Shown here piece after piece: positions 1-8,278 of a DNA stretch of 64,000 nt. Source of the DNA: Bradyrhizobium sp. 186. GTDB lineage: Bacteria > Pseudomonadota > Alphaproteobacteria > Rhizobiales > Xanthobacteraceae. A model generated the notes under the pieces. The model made no database searches, was not told where the DNA came from, and saw nothing but the letters and a program-made list of their open reading frames with translations. The translations under genes were made by a program, and so were the position numbers. Each line of letters starts with the position of its first letter. The stretch's first letter is position 1. The stretch spans positions 3,658,001 to 3,722,000 of the forward strand of contig NZ_CP082164.1 in assembly GCF_023101685.1 (NCBI RefSeq). Reading direction: 5' to 3'.

Positions 1-2
1 TT

Positions 3-566
3 TACAAGTGCTGCACGCCACCCGGCGCCTCCAATTCCTACATGTCGGAAGGTCTCGATGCCTTCAAATCGGGCCAGGTCGCGCTGCAGATGAACTTCTT
101 CGCCTTCTTCCCGGGCCTCTACAAGGATCCGAACGTTGGTGGCGACAAGATCGGCTTCTTCAGCAATCCCGCCGGCCCCGCGACACAGGCGACGCAGCTC
201 GGCGGACAGGGTATCTCGGTTGTTTCCTATTCGAAGAACCAGGGCGAAGCGCTGCAATACATCAAATGGTTCTCCGGCGGGGATGTGCAGAAGAAGTGGT
301 GGGCGCTGGGCGGTTATTCCTGCGCCAAGTCCGTGTTGAACGATCCGAGCTTCCCGAACAGCGCGCCGTTCGCCGGGGAGTTTCTGAAGTCGATGGGAAT
401 GGTCGTCGACTTCTGGGCCGAGCCCTCCTATGCGCAACTCCTGCAAGCCGAACAGAAGCGCGTGCATGACTACGTGGTGGCGGACAAGGGCACCGCGCAG
501 GAAGCGCTCGACGGTCTGGTGAAGGACTGGAAGGCCATCTTCAAGGAAGAAGGCAAGAAGTTCTAA
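3..566 (+). CDS. Carbohydrate ABC transporter substrate-binding protein, C-terminal part
   Basis: This is the 3' end of an extracellular solute-binding protein of the sugar (family 1) type; its start lies outside the window. The reading frame is open from base 3 and carries typical features of the C-terminal lobe: a 'GGQGISVVSYSKNQGEAL' stretch, then 'ALQYIKWFSGGDVQKKWW', and a Lys-rich end after 'GLVKDWKAIFKEEG'. Permeases, ATPases and a dihydroxyacetone-kinase system follow in the same direction, so the ligand is probably a short polyol, ketose or triose. That ligand is inferred from context only. Confidence 0.88.
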   Translation, partial: YKCCTPPGASNSYMSEGLDAFKSGQVALQMNFFAFFPGLYKDPNVGGDKIGFFSNPAGPATQATQLGGQGISVVSYSKNQGEALQYIKWFSGGDVQKKWWALGGYSCAKSVLNDPSFPNSAPFAGEFLKSMGMVVDFWAEPSYAQLLQAEQKRVHDYVVADKGTAQEALDGLVKDWKAIFKEEGKKF

Positions 567-573
567 GGCAACC

Positions 574-603
574 GCCTGGAGCGCACGCGAGCGCGCTCCA
601 GGC
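574..603 (+). promoter_or_regulatory. GC-rich hairpin between binding protein and permease genes
   Basis: Bases 574-584 (GCCTGGAGCGC) pair perfectly with 593-603 (GCGCTCCAGGC) around an 8-base loop. No strong T tract follows, so this is a poor rho-independent terminator. It lies 7 bases after the binding-protein stop and before the first permease. Hairpins in this position are known in other importer operons to stabilise the upstream message and to let the binding protein be made in excess. That role is inferred here. Confidence 0.6.
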
Positions 604-668
604 TCTCTTCGGCAATATCGGCAGCTGTCGCATAGCTGACGGTCCCGGCGCGAGGATCGACCAAAGCC

Positions 669-1628
669 ATGAACGATTTGAGTGCCCCATCGCAGATCAC
701 CTATCGGGCCGTCCCGGTCCGGCCAGCCGTGGCGCGGCGTATCCGGGGCCTGTCGGACCAGGCGCTCGCCTGGCTCTTCATCACGCCGACGATCGTGCTG
801 CTGCTGGCGATCAATATCTTCCCGCTGATGTGGACGATATATCTCTCGTTCACCAACTTCCGCGCCAATCGGGCGAACGCGCCGACGATATGGCTGGGCA
901 CCGACTGGTACCAGTCGATCCTGACCGATCCGGACATCTGGGCGGCGATGCAGGTTACGGCGCATTTCGTGATCTGGACCGTGCTCATCGAGACCGTGCT
1001 CGGATTTGGTCTTGCCCTCCTCATCGACAAGAAATTCCGCGGCCATGGCATGTGGACCACGATCATTCTGCTGCCGATGATGCTTTCACCGGCTGTTGTC
1101 GGCAATTTCTGGACCTTTCTCTATCAGCCGCAGATCGGATTGTTCAATTATGTGGTCGCCTTCTTCACGGGCCGCGACGCTTCGTCGTTCCAGATGCTGG
1201 GAGACGTGACACTCAGTCCCTGGGCCATCGTCATCGTCGATGCCTGGATGTGGACGCCCTATGTGATGCTGATTTGCTTGGCGGGACTGCGCTCGATTCC
1301 GGACTACATTTATGAGGCGGCGGAGGTCGACCGCGCGTCGAATTGGCGGCAGTTCTGGTCGATCACGCTGCCGATGGCGCTGCCGTTTATCATGCTCGCG
1401 GTGCTCTTTCGCGGCATCGAGAACTTCAAGATGTTCGACATGGTCAACCTACTGACCGGGGGTGGGCCGGGCTCGACCACGGAAGTCGCCTCGATCACGC
1501 TTAAGCGGGCAGCGTTTGAGAGTTGGCGAACCGGTTATTCCTCGGCCTTCGCAATCATTCTGTTCGTGACGGTGTTCGGCCTCGCCAACATCTACGTCAA
1601 GGCGCTGAACCGGGTGAAAAACCGATGA
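669..1628 (+). CDS. Carbohydrate ABC transporter permease (MalF/UgpA type)
   Basis: A 319-residue inner-membrane permease of the binding-protein-dependent sugar importer family. A first membrane helix lies near residues 33-55 ('WLFITPTIVLLLAINIFPL'). The EAA loop that docks on the ATPase is seen as 'EAAEVDRASNWRQFWSITLP' around residues 217-236. Its ATG follows a 100-base gap after the binding protein, and its stop overlaps the next ATG (ATGA). It should form the membrane channel with the following permease. Confidence 0.93.
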   Translation: MNDLSAPSQITYRAVPVRPAVARRIRGLSDQALAWLFITPTIVLLLAINIFPLMWTIYLSFTNFRANRANAPTIWLGTDWYQSILTDPDIWAAMQVTAHFVIWTVLIETVLGFGLALLIDKKFRGHGMWTTIILLPMMLSPAVVGNFWTFLYQPQIGLFNYVVAFFTGRDASSFQMLGDVTLSPWAIVIVDAWMWTPYVMLICLAGLRSIPDYIYEAAEVDRASNWRQFWSITLPMALPFIMLAVLFRGIENFKMFDMVNLLTGGGPGSTTEVASITLKRAAFESWRTGYSSAFAIILFVTVFGLANIYVKALNRVKNR

Positions 1629-2578
1629 GTGTCGCAAATGCAGCCCATTCAGTCGTCGAACCGTCGGCCGGCACACGCCGCTTCGCCGGCCTGCTCGTAA
1701 TACTCTATGCCATCATCACGATGATTCCGCTGGTATGGATCGTGCTCACCTCGTTCAAGTCGCCCGACGATGCGATCTCCTATCCTCCGAAGATACTGTT
1801 CAAGCCGTCGCTCGAAGGCTACTGCAATCTATTCACAACGCGCTCGCGCCAGACGCCGGAATTCATCCAGACGCTGGGCCCGCCGCAGGGGCTTTGCGAC
1901 AGCATCGCGCGCAGTCGCAACATGGTAGTCGCCGGACCGTCGAACTATGTGCCGCGTTTCGTCAATTCGCTGATCATCGCGTTCGGTTCGACGGTGCTCG
2001 CCGTCGCACTAGGCACATTGTCGGCCTATGGTTTCTCGCGGTTCCGCGTGCCGCTGAAGGACGACCTGCTGTTTTTCATTCTGTCGACGAGGATGATGCC
2101 GCCGATCGCGGTCGCGATCCCGATTTACCTGATGTACCGCACCGTCGGACTGTCGGATACTCGACTCGGGATGATCCTGCTCTACACATCGGTCAACGTT
2201 TCGCTCGCCGTCTGGCTTCTCAAGGGTTTCATCGACGAAGTCCCGCGGGAGTACGAGGAGGCGGCGATGATCGACGGCTACACGCGCTTTCAGGCATTCG
2301 TGAAAGTGGTGCTGCCGCAGGCGACGACGGGAATCGCAGCGACGGCAATCTTCTGCCTGATTTTCGCGTGGAACGAATACGCCTTTGCGGTGCTTCTGAC
2401 CTCCGGCAACGCGCAGACGGCTCCGCCCTTCATTCCGATCATCATCGGCGAGGGCGGGCAAGACTGGCCAGCAGTAGCCGCCGGTACGACGTTCTTCCTG
2501 GTGCCGATCGTCGTGTTCACGGTGCTGTTGCGCAAGCATCTTCTGCGCGGCATCACCTTTGGAGCCGTCCGCAAATGA
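1625..2578 (+). CDS. Carbohydrate ABC transporter permease (MalG type)
   Basis: The second membrane subunit of the importer, 317 residues from the ATG that overlaps the previous stop (ATGA). The frame is open further upstream, but the overlap argues for this start. The EAA motif appears as 'EYEEAAMIDGYTRFQAFVKV', followed by 'LPQATTGIAATAIFCLI'. The protein ends with the positively charged tail 'RKHLLRGITFGAVRK'. A longer-than-usual periplasmic stretch lies between the first helix and the permease core (roughly residues 50-105, containing 'SKSPDD'-like and 'RSRNMVVAGPSNY' segments). Confidence 0.92.
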   Translation: MSVANAAHSVVEPSAGTRRFAGLLVILYAIITMIPLVWIVLTSFKSPDDAISYPPKILFKPSLEGYCNLFTTRSRQTPEFIQTLGPPQGLCDSIARSRNMVVAGPSNYVPRFVNSLIIAFGSTVLAVALGTLSAYGFSRFRVPLKDDLLFFILSTRMMPPIAVAIPIYLMYRTVGLSDTRLGMILLYTSVNVSLAVWLLKGFIDEVPREYEEAAMIDGYTRFQAFVKVVLPQATTGIAATAIFCLIFAWNEYAFAVLLTSGNAQTAPPFIPIIIGEGGQDWPAVAAGTTFFLVPIVVFTVLLRKHLLRGITFGAVRK

Positions 2579-2787
2579 GTCTCGATGCGAACACATCCAC
2601 GCTCCGACGCGGCCCCGCAGACAAGATTCTGCGACGCGGTCCGCTGGAGGCCATCGCGACGACGATCATCGCCGCGGGCGTCGTCATGCTGATGCAGCCA
2701 TTTTTCCTCACGCTCTATTCCTGGTCGTTCGCGACCACGCTGTTCGGGACGGTGATGTTCACCATCGTCTCGAAGGTCAGGGAGTAA
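2575..2787 (+). CDS. Small membrane protein of the ABC operon
   Basis: A 70-residue protein whose ATG overlaps the permease stop (ATGA). A basic N-terminus (TLRRGPADKILRRGPLE) is followed by two short hydrophobic stretches, near residues 28-41 and 45-66, ending 'TIVSKVRE'. Small membrane proteins of this kind are sometimes found between permease and ATPase genes in rhizobial polyol importers. I do not recognise a defined family, and the function is unknown. Translational coupling on both sides supports a real gene. Confidence 0.7.
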   Translation: MSLDANTSTLRRGPADKILRRGPLEAIATTIIAAGVVMLMQPFFLTLYSWSFATTLFGTVMFTIVSKVRE

Positions 2788-2793
2788 AGCGCT

Positions 2794-3891
2794 ATGGCAC
2801 AGATCAGGGTCGAAACGCTCGACAAATCCTTCGGGACGTTTCATGCGGTCAAGGCCGCCAGTTTCACGGTGGAAGACGGCCAGTTCCTCTGCCTGCTCGG
2901 GCCTTCCGGCTGCGGCAAGACGACGACGCTGCGCATGATTGCGGGGCTGGAATTGCCGACGGCCGGCACCATCAGGCTCGGCGGCGAGGATGTTACGATG
3001 AATCGCGCCTCGGCGCGCGATATCGCCTTCGTGTTCCAGCTGTTTGCGCTCTATCCGCACATGAATGTCCGACGCAATATCGGCTTTCCCCTGAAATGCG
3101 AGGGCATCGGAGCGGCGGAGCGCGACCGGCGGGTGGTGGAGGCCGCGCGTATTCTGCGCATCTCCCATCTCCTCGACCGGTCGGTGTCGGGCCTCGCCGG
3201 CGGCGACCGGCAGCGCGTCGCACTTGGGCGAGCCATAGTCCGCAAGCCAAAATGCTTCCTGATGGACGAGCCGCTCGGGGCGCTTGATACCGAAATGCGC
3301 GAGGCGATGATTCATGAATTGCGCGCGCTGCATGACCGGCTCGGCGCGACGACGGTCTACGTTACGCATGACCAACTGGAAGCTATGGCAATGGCGGATA
3401 TGATTGCCGTGATGAACAATGGCGTGGTCGAGCAGGTTGCGAGCCCGCGCGACATCTATGACCGGCCTGCTTCGCTCTTCGTCGCAGACTTTATTGGTTC
3501 GCCGCCGATGAACTTCCTGCCGTTTCGCGGCAGCCTGCAGACCGGCGCGCAGGCAATCCGGCTCGGCGATCGCGAAGTTGCCATACCCGCCGCACGCGAA
3601 GCATTGGCGGAGAGCAATCTCGTCCTCGGGGTCAGGCCCGAGCATGTGCGTTTTACCGATCGCGGCATGGTGCGGGGCGAGGTCTATGGGTCGGAATATC
3701 TCGGCACGACGCAGATCGTGACCGTGACGACGCGCTACGGTGCGCTCAAGGCCCGCTCGCCCGCCAGCATGTCCTTTCGGACTGGAGAGAATGTCGGGCT
3801 CGACTTTCGCCCCGATACGTTGTCGATCTTCGACCAGGAGTCGGGCCGGGCAATCCGCACTGCGTTGTATGAAGGAGGAGCGCATGGCTGA
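2794..3891 (+). CDS. ABC transporter ATPase (MalK/UgpC type) with atypical signature
   Basis: A 365-residue ATPase with Walker A 'GPSGCGKTT' (residues 36-44), Q-loop 'FVFQ' (79-82), Walker B 'CFLMDEP' and H-loop 'YVTHDQ', plus a C-terminal TOBE-like domain. The ABC signature reads LAGGD (134-138) instead of the usual LSGGQ, while the following RQRVALGRA is normal. The paired ATPase immediately downstream has a canonical LSGGQ, so the importer probably has one degenerate and one consensus composite site. The stop overlaps the next gene. Confidence 0.93.
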   Translation: MAQIRVETLDKSFGTFHAVKAASFTVEDGQFLCLLGPSGCGKTTTLRMIAGLELPTAGTIRLGGEDVTMNRASARDIAFVFQLFALYPHMNVRRNIGFPLKCEGIGAAERDRRVVEAARILRISHLLDRSVSGLAGGDRQRVALGRAIVRKPKCFLMDEPLGALDTEMREAMIHELRALHDRLGATTVYVTHDQLEAMAMADMIAVMNNGVVEQVASPRDIYDRPASLFVADFIGSPPMNFLPFRGSLQTGAQAIRLGDREVAIPAAREALAESNLVLGVRPEHVRFTDRGMVRGEVYGSEYLGTTQIVTVTTRYGALKARSPASMSFRTGENVGLDFRPDTLSIFDQESGRAIRTALYEGGAHG

Positions 3892-4891
3892 AGTCGAGAT
3901 CAGGGCGGTCTCCAAGGCGTTCGGCCAGACGCGGGCGGTCGTCGATCTGTCCCTCTCCGTTGGAGACGGCGAATTCGTTGCTTTGCTGGGGCCGACGGGC
4001 GCCGGCAAGACGACTGCGCTGCGTCTTGTCGCCGGACTGGAGACGCCAGACAGCGGTTCGATCCGGATCGGTGGACGTGACGTGACCGGCGATGCGCCGG
4101 CCGATCGCGACGTCGCCTTCGTCTTCCAGCAATATTCGTTGTATCCGCATCTTAGCGTGTTCGATAACATTGCCTTTGCGTTACGTGCGCCGATCCGCCG
4201 CGTACCCGAGGCCGAGATTCGCGCGAAGGTCGAGGAGGTTGCGCGTCTTCTCCATATCGAAACCAAGCTCCACAACAAGGCGACGCAGTTGTCGGGCGGG
4301 CAGATGCAGCGCGTGGCGATCGGCCGCGCTCTGGTGCGCTCGCCCTCGATCTATCTGATGGACGAGCCACTCTCCTCGCTGGACGCCAAGCTGCGCGGCG
4401 AAATGCGCCTCGAACTCAAGCGCATCCAGACCGATCTCGGCGCCACGATCCTCTATGTCACCCATGACCAGACGGAAGCGATGACCATGGCTTCGCGCAT
4501 CGGCGTGATCGAGGCCGGCCGGTTGATGCAGATCGGTACGCCGCGCGAGATTTACGAGAATCCGATCAACGCCCATGTCGCCGCGCGGCTTGGCCAGCCG
4601 ATGATCAACCTGCTGCCGGCGGCTCTATTTGCCGGCATTCCGCCCGGCGCCAAGACCATCGGCGCGCGTACCGAGCACCTGATGATCGCACGAAGCGGCG
4701 GAGACGTGTCGGCAACCGTCACGCGAGTCGAACATCTCGGCGACCAAAGCCATCTCCACCTCGACCTCGGCGGCCAACCGGTCGTGACGTTGGCCGACCC
4801 CGAGGCGAGGTTGGGCGCGGGGGACACCGTGTCGCTCCGTCTCAACAAGCCGCTGTTCTTCGATGCGGCCGGCGGGAGGGTCGCGGCATGA
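3884..4891 (+). CDS. ABC transporter ATPase (MalK/UgpC type)
   Basis: The second ATPase of the importer, 335 residues. The start is the ATG at 3884, which has GGAGGAG close upstream and overlaps the previous stop; an upstream open extension lacks these signals. It has Walker A 'GPTGAGKTT', Q-loop 'FVFQQYSLYPH', signature LSGGQ, Walker B 'IYLMDEPLSSLD' and 'THDQTEAM'. A C-terminal OB-fold regulatory region follows. It would form a heterodimer with the preceding ATPase. Its stop overlaps the dhaL start, tying the importer to the kinase genes. Confidence 0.94.
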   Translation: MAEVEIRAVSKAFGQTRAVVDLSLSVGDGEFVALLGPTGAGKTTALRLVAGLETPDSGSIRIGGRDVTGDAPADRDVAFVFQQYSLYPHLSVFDNIAFALRAPIRRVPEAEIRAKVEEVARLLHIETKLHNKATQLSGGQMQRVAIGRALVRSPSIYLMDEPLSSLDAKLRGEMRLELKRIQTDLGATILYVTHDQTEAMTMASRIGVIEAGRLMQIGTPREIYENPINAHVAARLGQPMINLLPAALFAGIPPGAKTIGARTEHLMIARSGGDVSATVTRVEHLGDQSHLHLDLGGQPVVTLADPEARLGAGDTVSLRLNKPLFFDAAGGRVAA

Positions 4892-5502
4892 GTCTCGATC
4901 GGGCGGCCAGGGAAAAGCTGGTGCGGGCGCTAGCGGAATCGGTGATCCAACACGCCGACGAATTGACCCGCCTCGATCAGGCGATCGGCGACGGCGATCA
5001 CGGGCTGAACATGAAGCGCGGCTTCGAGGCCGTGCTTGCGACACTGCCCGGCCTTGCTGACAAATCGCTGCCGGAAATGCTGAAGGCGATCGGAATGACG
5101 CTGGTCATGAAGGTCGGCGGCGCTTCCGGGCCGCTGGTTGGCACTTTCTTCATGGAGCTAGGCAAAGCGCTTCCGGAACAGTCGACCCGAGCGGATCTCG
5201 TCGCGGCGACGGAGAAGGCGATTAATGCCGTCAAAGCGCGCGGGCGCTCGGAAGCGGGGCAGAAAACCTTGCTGGATGTCCTGGTGCCGGTGCAGGTCGT
5301 GTTGGCGGGGGGCGGCGATGCCAGGGCGATAGCGGCGGAAGCGGCGCAAGCGGCCGATCGCACCACGCCCATGCTTGCGATCCGCGGCCGTGCGTCCTTT
5401 CTCGGCGAACGTTCCATCGGTCATATGGACCCTGGTTCGCGTTCGGCGTCCCTTTTGATCGGTGCGGCAGTCAAGGTACTGGAATTCGAGGCAAGTTCAT
5501 GA
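4888..5502 (+). CDS. dhaL: Dihydroxyacetone kinase ADP-binding subunit DhaL
   Basis: A 204-residue all-helical nucleotide subunit of PEP-dependent dihydroxyacetone kinase. The Mg/ADP-binding aspartates are in place at D30, D35 and D37 ('LDQAIGDGDHG'). The conserved C-terminal loop reads 'GRASFLGERSIGHMDPGS'. In this family DhaL keeps ADP bound as a cofactor that is rephosphorylated by DhaM. The ATG overlaps the ATPase stop and the TGA overlaps dhaM. The substrate could be dihydroxyacetone or a related ketose such as erythrulose. Confidence 0.95.
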   Translation: MSLDRAAREKLVRALAESVIQHADELTRLDQAIGDGDHGLNMKRGFEAVLATLPGLADKSLPEMLKAIGMTLVMKVGGASGPLVGTFFMELGKALPEQSTRADLVAATEKAINAVKARGRSEAGQKTLLDVLVPVQVVLAGGGDARAIAAEAAQAADRTTPMLAIRGRASFLGERSIGHMDPGSRSASLLIGAAVKVLEFEASS

Positions 5503-5900
5503 ACAGTTCAAGTTCCGGCAATGTCGGGATCGTCATCGTTTCGCATTCCCCCAAGATCGCGGAAGGCGCGGCGGATATGGTGCGCCAGATGGTCGGCAAC
5601 GCCGTGCCGCTCGCCTGGACAGGCGGCGATATCGATGGAGGGCTCGGCACAAATGTTGCCGGAATCCTCGAGGCGATCGAGACGGCCTGGTCGCCGGCAG
5701 GCGTGGCGGTGCTGGTCGATCTTGGTGGGGCGGAGACAAATTCCGAGATGGCGGTGGAAATGCTGCCTGAAGATCGACGGGCGCGCGTCGTCGTCTGCAA
5801 TGCCCCGGTAGTCGAGGGAGCCGTGATCGCGGCAACCGAGTCTTCGGGTGGCTCGCCGCTTGCCGCCGTCAAGCGTAGCGCGGAGGAATTCTATGCATGA
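5499..5900 (+). CDS. dhaM: PTS-dependent dihydroxyacetone kinase phosphotransfer subunit DhaM (EIIA domain only)
   Basis: A 133-residue mannose-type EIIA domain. The phospho-acceptor is His16 in 'GIVIVSHSPKIAEG'; 'VAVLVDLGGAETNSEMA' follows in the usual place. In E. coli DhaM the EIIA domain is fused to HPr and a partial Enzyme I. Here it is EIIA only, and HPr and Enzyme I are encoded as separate proteins directly downstream. The gene overlaps dhaL (ATGA) and the HPr start by a few bases. Confidence 0.93.
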   Translation: MNSSSSGNVGIVIVSHSPKIAEGAADMVRQMVGNAVPLAWTGGDIDGGLGTNVAGILEAIETAWSPAGVAVLVDLGGAETNSEMAVEMLPEDRRARVVVCNAPVVEGAVIAATESSGGSPLAAVKRSAEEFYA

Positions 5901-6207
5901 TGCTCACGCCAGCCGGCCGGGCGAAACGCCGGTGCCGCTGACGGCCTCGGCGGTTCTCGTCAACAAAGTCGGTCTTCACGCGCGGCCGTCGGTCAAGCTC
6001 ACGCAGTGCGCGAAGGGTTTTACCGCGAAGATCGAGCTTGCCCTCGCGGCGGACGGACCCTGGACGGACGCCAAGAGCCCGGTGAAGGTGATGCGCGTGA
6101 AGGCGCCGCAGGGCGCAACGCTGCATTTCCGCGTCGCCGGCCCCGATGGCAAGGCAGCGCTTGCTGCCGTCCTGGCGCTTGTGCATGATGGTTTCGGCGA
6201 GGCCTGA
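5893..6207 (+). CDS. HPr family phosphocarrier protein
   Basis: A 104-residue HPr-like protein. The phosphorylation site is His29 in 'VGLHARPSVKL', and a Ser/Lys-rich second site region reads 'AKSPVKVMRVKAPQG'. The ATG at 5893 was chosen because GGAGGAA precedes it and it slightly overlaps the dhaM end; the frame is open further upstream. About 16 extra N-terminal residues precede the fold. It should carry phosphate from the neighbouring Enzyme I to DhaM His16. Confidence 0.92.
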   Translation: MHDAHASRPGETPVPLTASAVLVNKVGLHARPSVKLTQCAKGFTAKIELALAADGPWTDAKSPVKVMRVKAPQGATLHFRVAGPDGKAALAAVLALVHDGFGEA

Positions 6208-6212
6208 TCGCG

Positions 6213-7811
6213 GTGGCAGAGATCCATCTCATCGGCCGTGCCGCCTCGCCGGGTCTCGCGATCGGACCGGTCACCACGCTGACTGCGGCTGTGGCTAGGC
6301 GAACAGCGAGCGACGATCCCGCGCAGGAGGCGGCGGCACTGCGGGCGGCGATTGAAGGCGCGAGGTCGGAGATCGCCGAGCAGATCAAGACGATTCAGGG
6401 CGAGGTGGCCGACATTCTGGAATTTCAGGTCGCCATGCTTGAGGATGATGCGCTGGCGGATCCGGCATATGGGGTCATCTCGGAGGGGATCGCTGCCGAC
6501 CACGCCTGGCGCTTGGCACTCGACGTGGAGATAGCTGGCTATCGCGCTGCTGAAGATGAATATTTCCGTGCCCGTGCGGCCGATATTGTCGACATCCGCG
6601 ACCGCGTGCTCGCGCATCTGAGCGGCGTGGATACGGTCGCCAGGATTACCGGTGGCTCGATCGTGGCGGCTGACGACATCACGCCTTCCGCTTTTCTTGC
6701 CGCTGACTGGTCGCGCGGCGGCGCCATCGCGCTGGCTGCGGGCTCACCTTCCTCGCATGTTGCGATGTTGGCGCGGGCGCGCGGGGCGCCCATGGTCGTT
6801 GGGCTCGGCCCACTGTCGTGGAACGGACAGCCACCGGCGTTGGCACTCGTCGACGGCGATGCCGGCACCGTGATCTTCGATCCCGAGCCGGAAACGCGCC
6901 GTCTGTTCGAGCACCGCATGGCGGTTGCGAATGCCGCGCAAGCCGCCGTCGATGCCGGCCGCCTTGAGTCGGCACGCACGGCCGACGGCCGGCGGATCGC
7001 GGTCCTTCTCAATATCGCCGCGCCCGAAGACCTCGCTGGCCTCGATCCTGCAATCTGCGACGGCATCGGCCTCGTGCGTACCGAATTTCTGTTCGAGGCG
7101 TCTCAAGGCCTGCCGGACGAGGATGCGCAATATGCAGTCTATCGGCGCATTCTCGACTGGGCCGAGGGAAAGCCGGTCACGATCCGCACCCTCGATGCCG
7201 GCGGCGACAAGCCAATCGCCGGCTTGACGATCGATAACGAGCGCAATCCGTTCCTCGGCCTGCGCGGCATACGTCTCTCGCTCGCGCGGCCGGAAGTGTT
7301 TCGGGTGCAACTGCGGGCACTGTGCCGCGCGGCCGTGCACGGAGCGCTGAAGGTGATGCTGCCGATGATCGCGGTCCCTTCGGAGCTCGACCGTGCGAGT
7401 GCCCTGCTGGATGCGGAGTTCACGGCGCTCGGGGCAGAAGGGATCGCCTGCGCCCGACCGCCGCTCGGCATCATGGTCGAGGTCCCGGCGGCGGCGCTCC
7501 GCGCCGAGGATTTCGGCGCGGCGTTCTATTCCATCGGCTCGAACGACCTGACCCAGTACACGATGGCGGCGGCGCGCGACATCGGTGCCGTCGCGGACCT
7601 CAACGATACCGGCAATCCGGCGGTGCTGGCGCTGATCTCCCAGACCGTCGAGGCCGGACGAAAGCGTGGCGTGGAGGTCTCGCTCTGCGGTGACGCCGCG
7701 GCCGATACCCGCCTGACGACGGCGCTGCTCGCCACCGGATTGACAACTCTCTCGGTGTCGCCGATTGCCGTCGCACGGCTCAAGGCCGCAATCGCAAAGG
7801 TGCGTTCATGA
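6213..7811 (+). CDS. ptsI: Phosphoenolpyruvate-protein phosphotransferase (Enzyme I)
   Basis: A full-length Enzyme I of 532 residues starting at a GTG five bases after HPr. The phospho-histidine is His182 in 'GSPSSHVAMLARARGAP'. The PEP-binding barrel is complete: 'GLVRTEFLF', 'RTLDAGGDKP', 'GLRGIRLSL', 'IMVEVPAA', 'FYSIGSNDLTQYT' and the acid/base Cys in 'SLCGDAA'. Unlike the truncated EI' of E. coli DhaM, nothing obvious is missing, so it could start the relay from PEP. The stop overlaps the next gene (ATGA). Confidence 0.94.
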   Translation: MAEIHLIGRAASPGLAIGPVTTLTAAVARRTASDDPAQEAAALRAAIEGARSEIAEQIKTIQGEVADILEFQVAMLEDDALADPAYGVISEGIAADHAWRLALDVEIAGYRAAEDEYFRARAADIVDIRDRVLAHLSGVDTVARITGGSIVAADDITPSAFLAADWSRGGAIALAAGSPSSHVAMLARARGAPMVVGLGPLSWNGQPPALALVDGDAGTVIFDPEPETRRLFEHRMAVANAAQAAVDAGRLESARTADGRRIAVLLNIAAPEDLAGLDPAICDGIGLVRTEFLFEASQGLPDEDAQYAVYRRILDWAEGKPVTIRTLDAGGDKPIAGLTIDNERNPFLGLRGIRLSLARPEVFRVQLRALCRAAVHGALKVMLPMIAVPSELDRASALLDAEFTALGAEGIACARPPLGIMVEVPAAALRAEDFGAAFYSIGSNDLTQYTMAAARDIGAVADLNDTGNPAVLALISQTVEAGRKRGVEVSLCGDAAADTRLTTALLATGLTTLSVSPIAVARLKAAIAKVRS

Positions 7812-8239
7812 CGGACGAAGCAGGCGAGGATACCCGCGCGCCTGGTGACAGCAATGTGGCGGATTACAAGGCCATCCTGCGACGGGTGCTCGACAATCGA
7901 CCCTCGGGGACGCGGCTGAAGCTGGCGGCGGCGCTGGGCAAGAATCGCTCCTTCGTGACCCAGATCACCAATCCGGCGTATCTGGTGCCTATTCCGGCGA
8001 AACATGTCGCGATCATCTTCGAAGTCTGCCATCTGTCTGGCGCCGAGCGCGCGGCGTTTCTCGAAGCCTATGGACGCGCGCATCCCGGCCGGCTGCGCGC
8101 ACCCCACCGCGAGCCGCGCACCCGCACCGTCTCGGTGACCGTACCCGACCTCGGCGATGACAAGAAGAACCGCGCGCTCGAACAGCTGATCGTGGATTTC
8201 GCCGCGCAACTCGCGCGCTATGCCGAAAGTGTGGGTTGA
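7808..8239 (+). CDS. Small helix-turn-helix protein of the dha operon
   Basis: A 143-residue protein with an XRE-like helix-turn-helix region at about residues 35-60 ('LKLAAALGKNRSFVTQITN'). A basic linker ('RLRAPHREPRTRT') and a C-terminal helix ('NRALEQLIVDFAAQLARYAE') follow. It overlaps the Enzyme I stop and precedes dhaK by about 40 bases. No kinase or PTS domain is visible. It may be a transcriptional regulator that senses operon flux, but this is inferred from position. Confidence 0.8.
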   Translation: MTDEAGEDTRAPGDSNVADYKAILRRVLDNRPSGTRLKLAAALGKNRSFVTQITNPAYLVPIPAKHVAIIFEVCHLSGAERAAFLEAYGRAHPGRLRAPHREPRTRTVSVTVPDLGDDKKNRALEQLIVDFAAQLARYAESVG

Positions 8240-8278
8240 GCCATTGATTTGAACTTTAGACGAGACGGGAGGACGTTG

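Noticed and set aside
2290..4278. Long minus-strand open frame of 662 codons
   Set aside because: It lies antisense to a permease and two ATPase genes with clear motifs; its translation is Arg/His-rich and has no domain.
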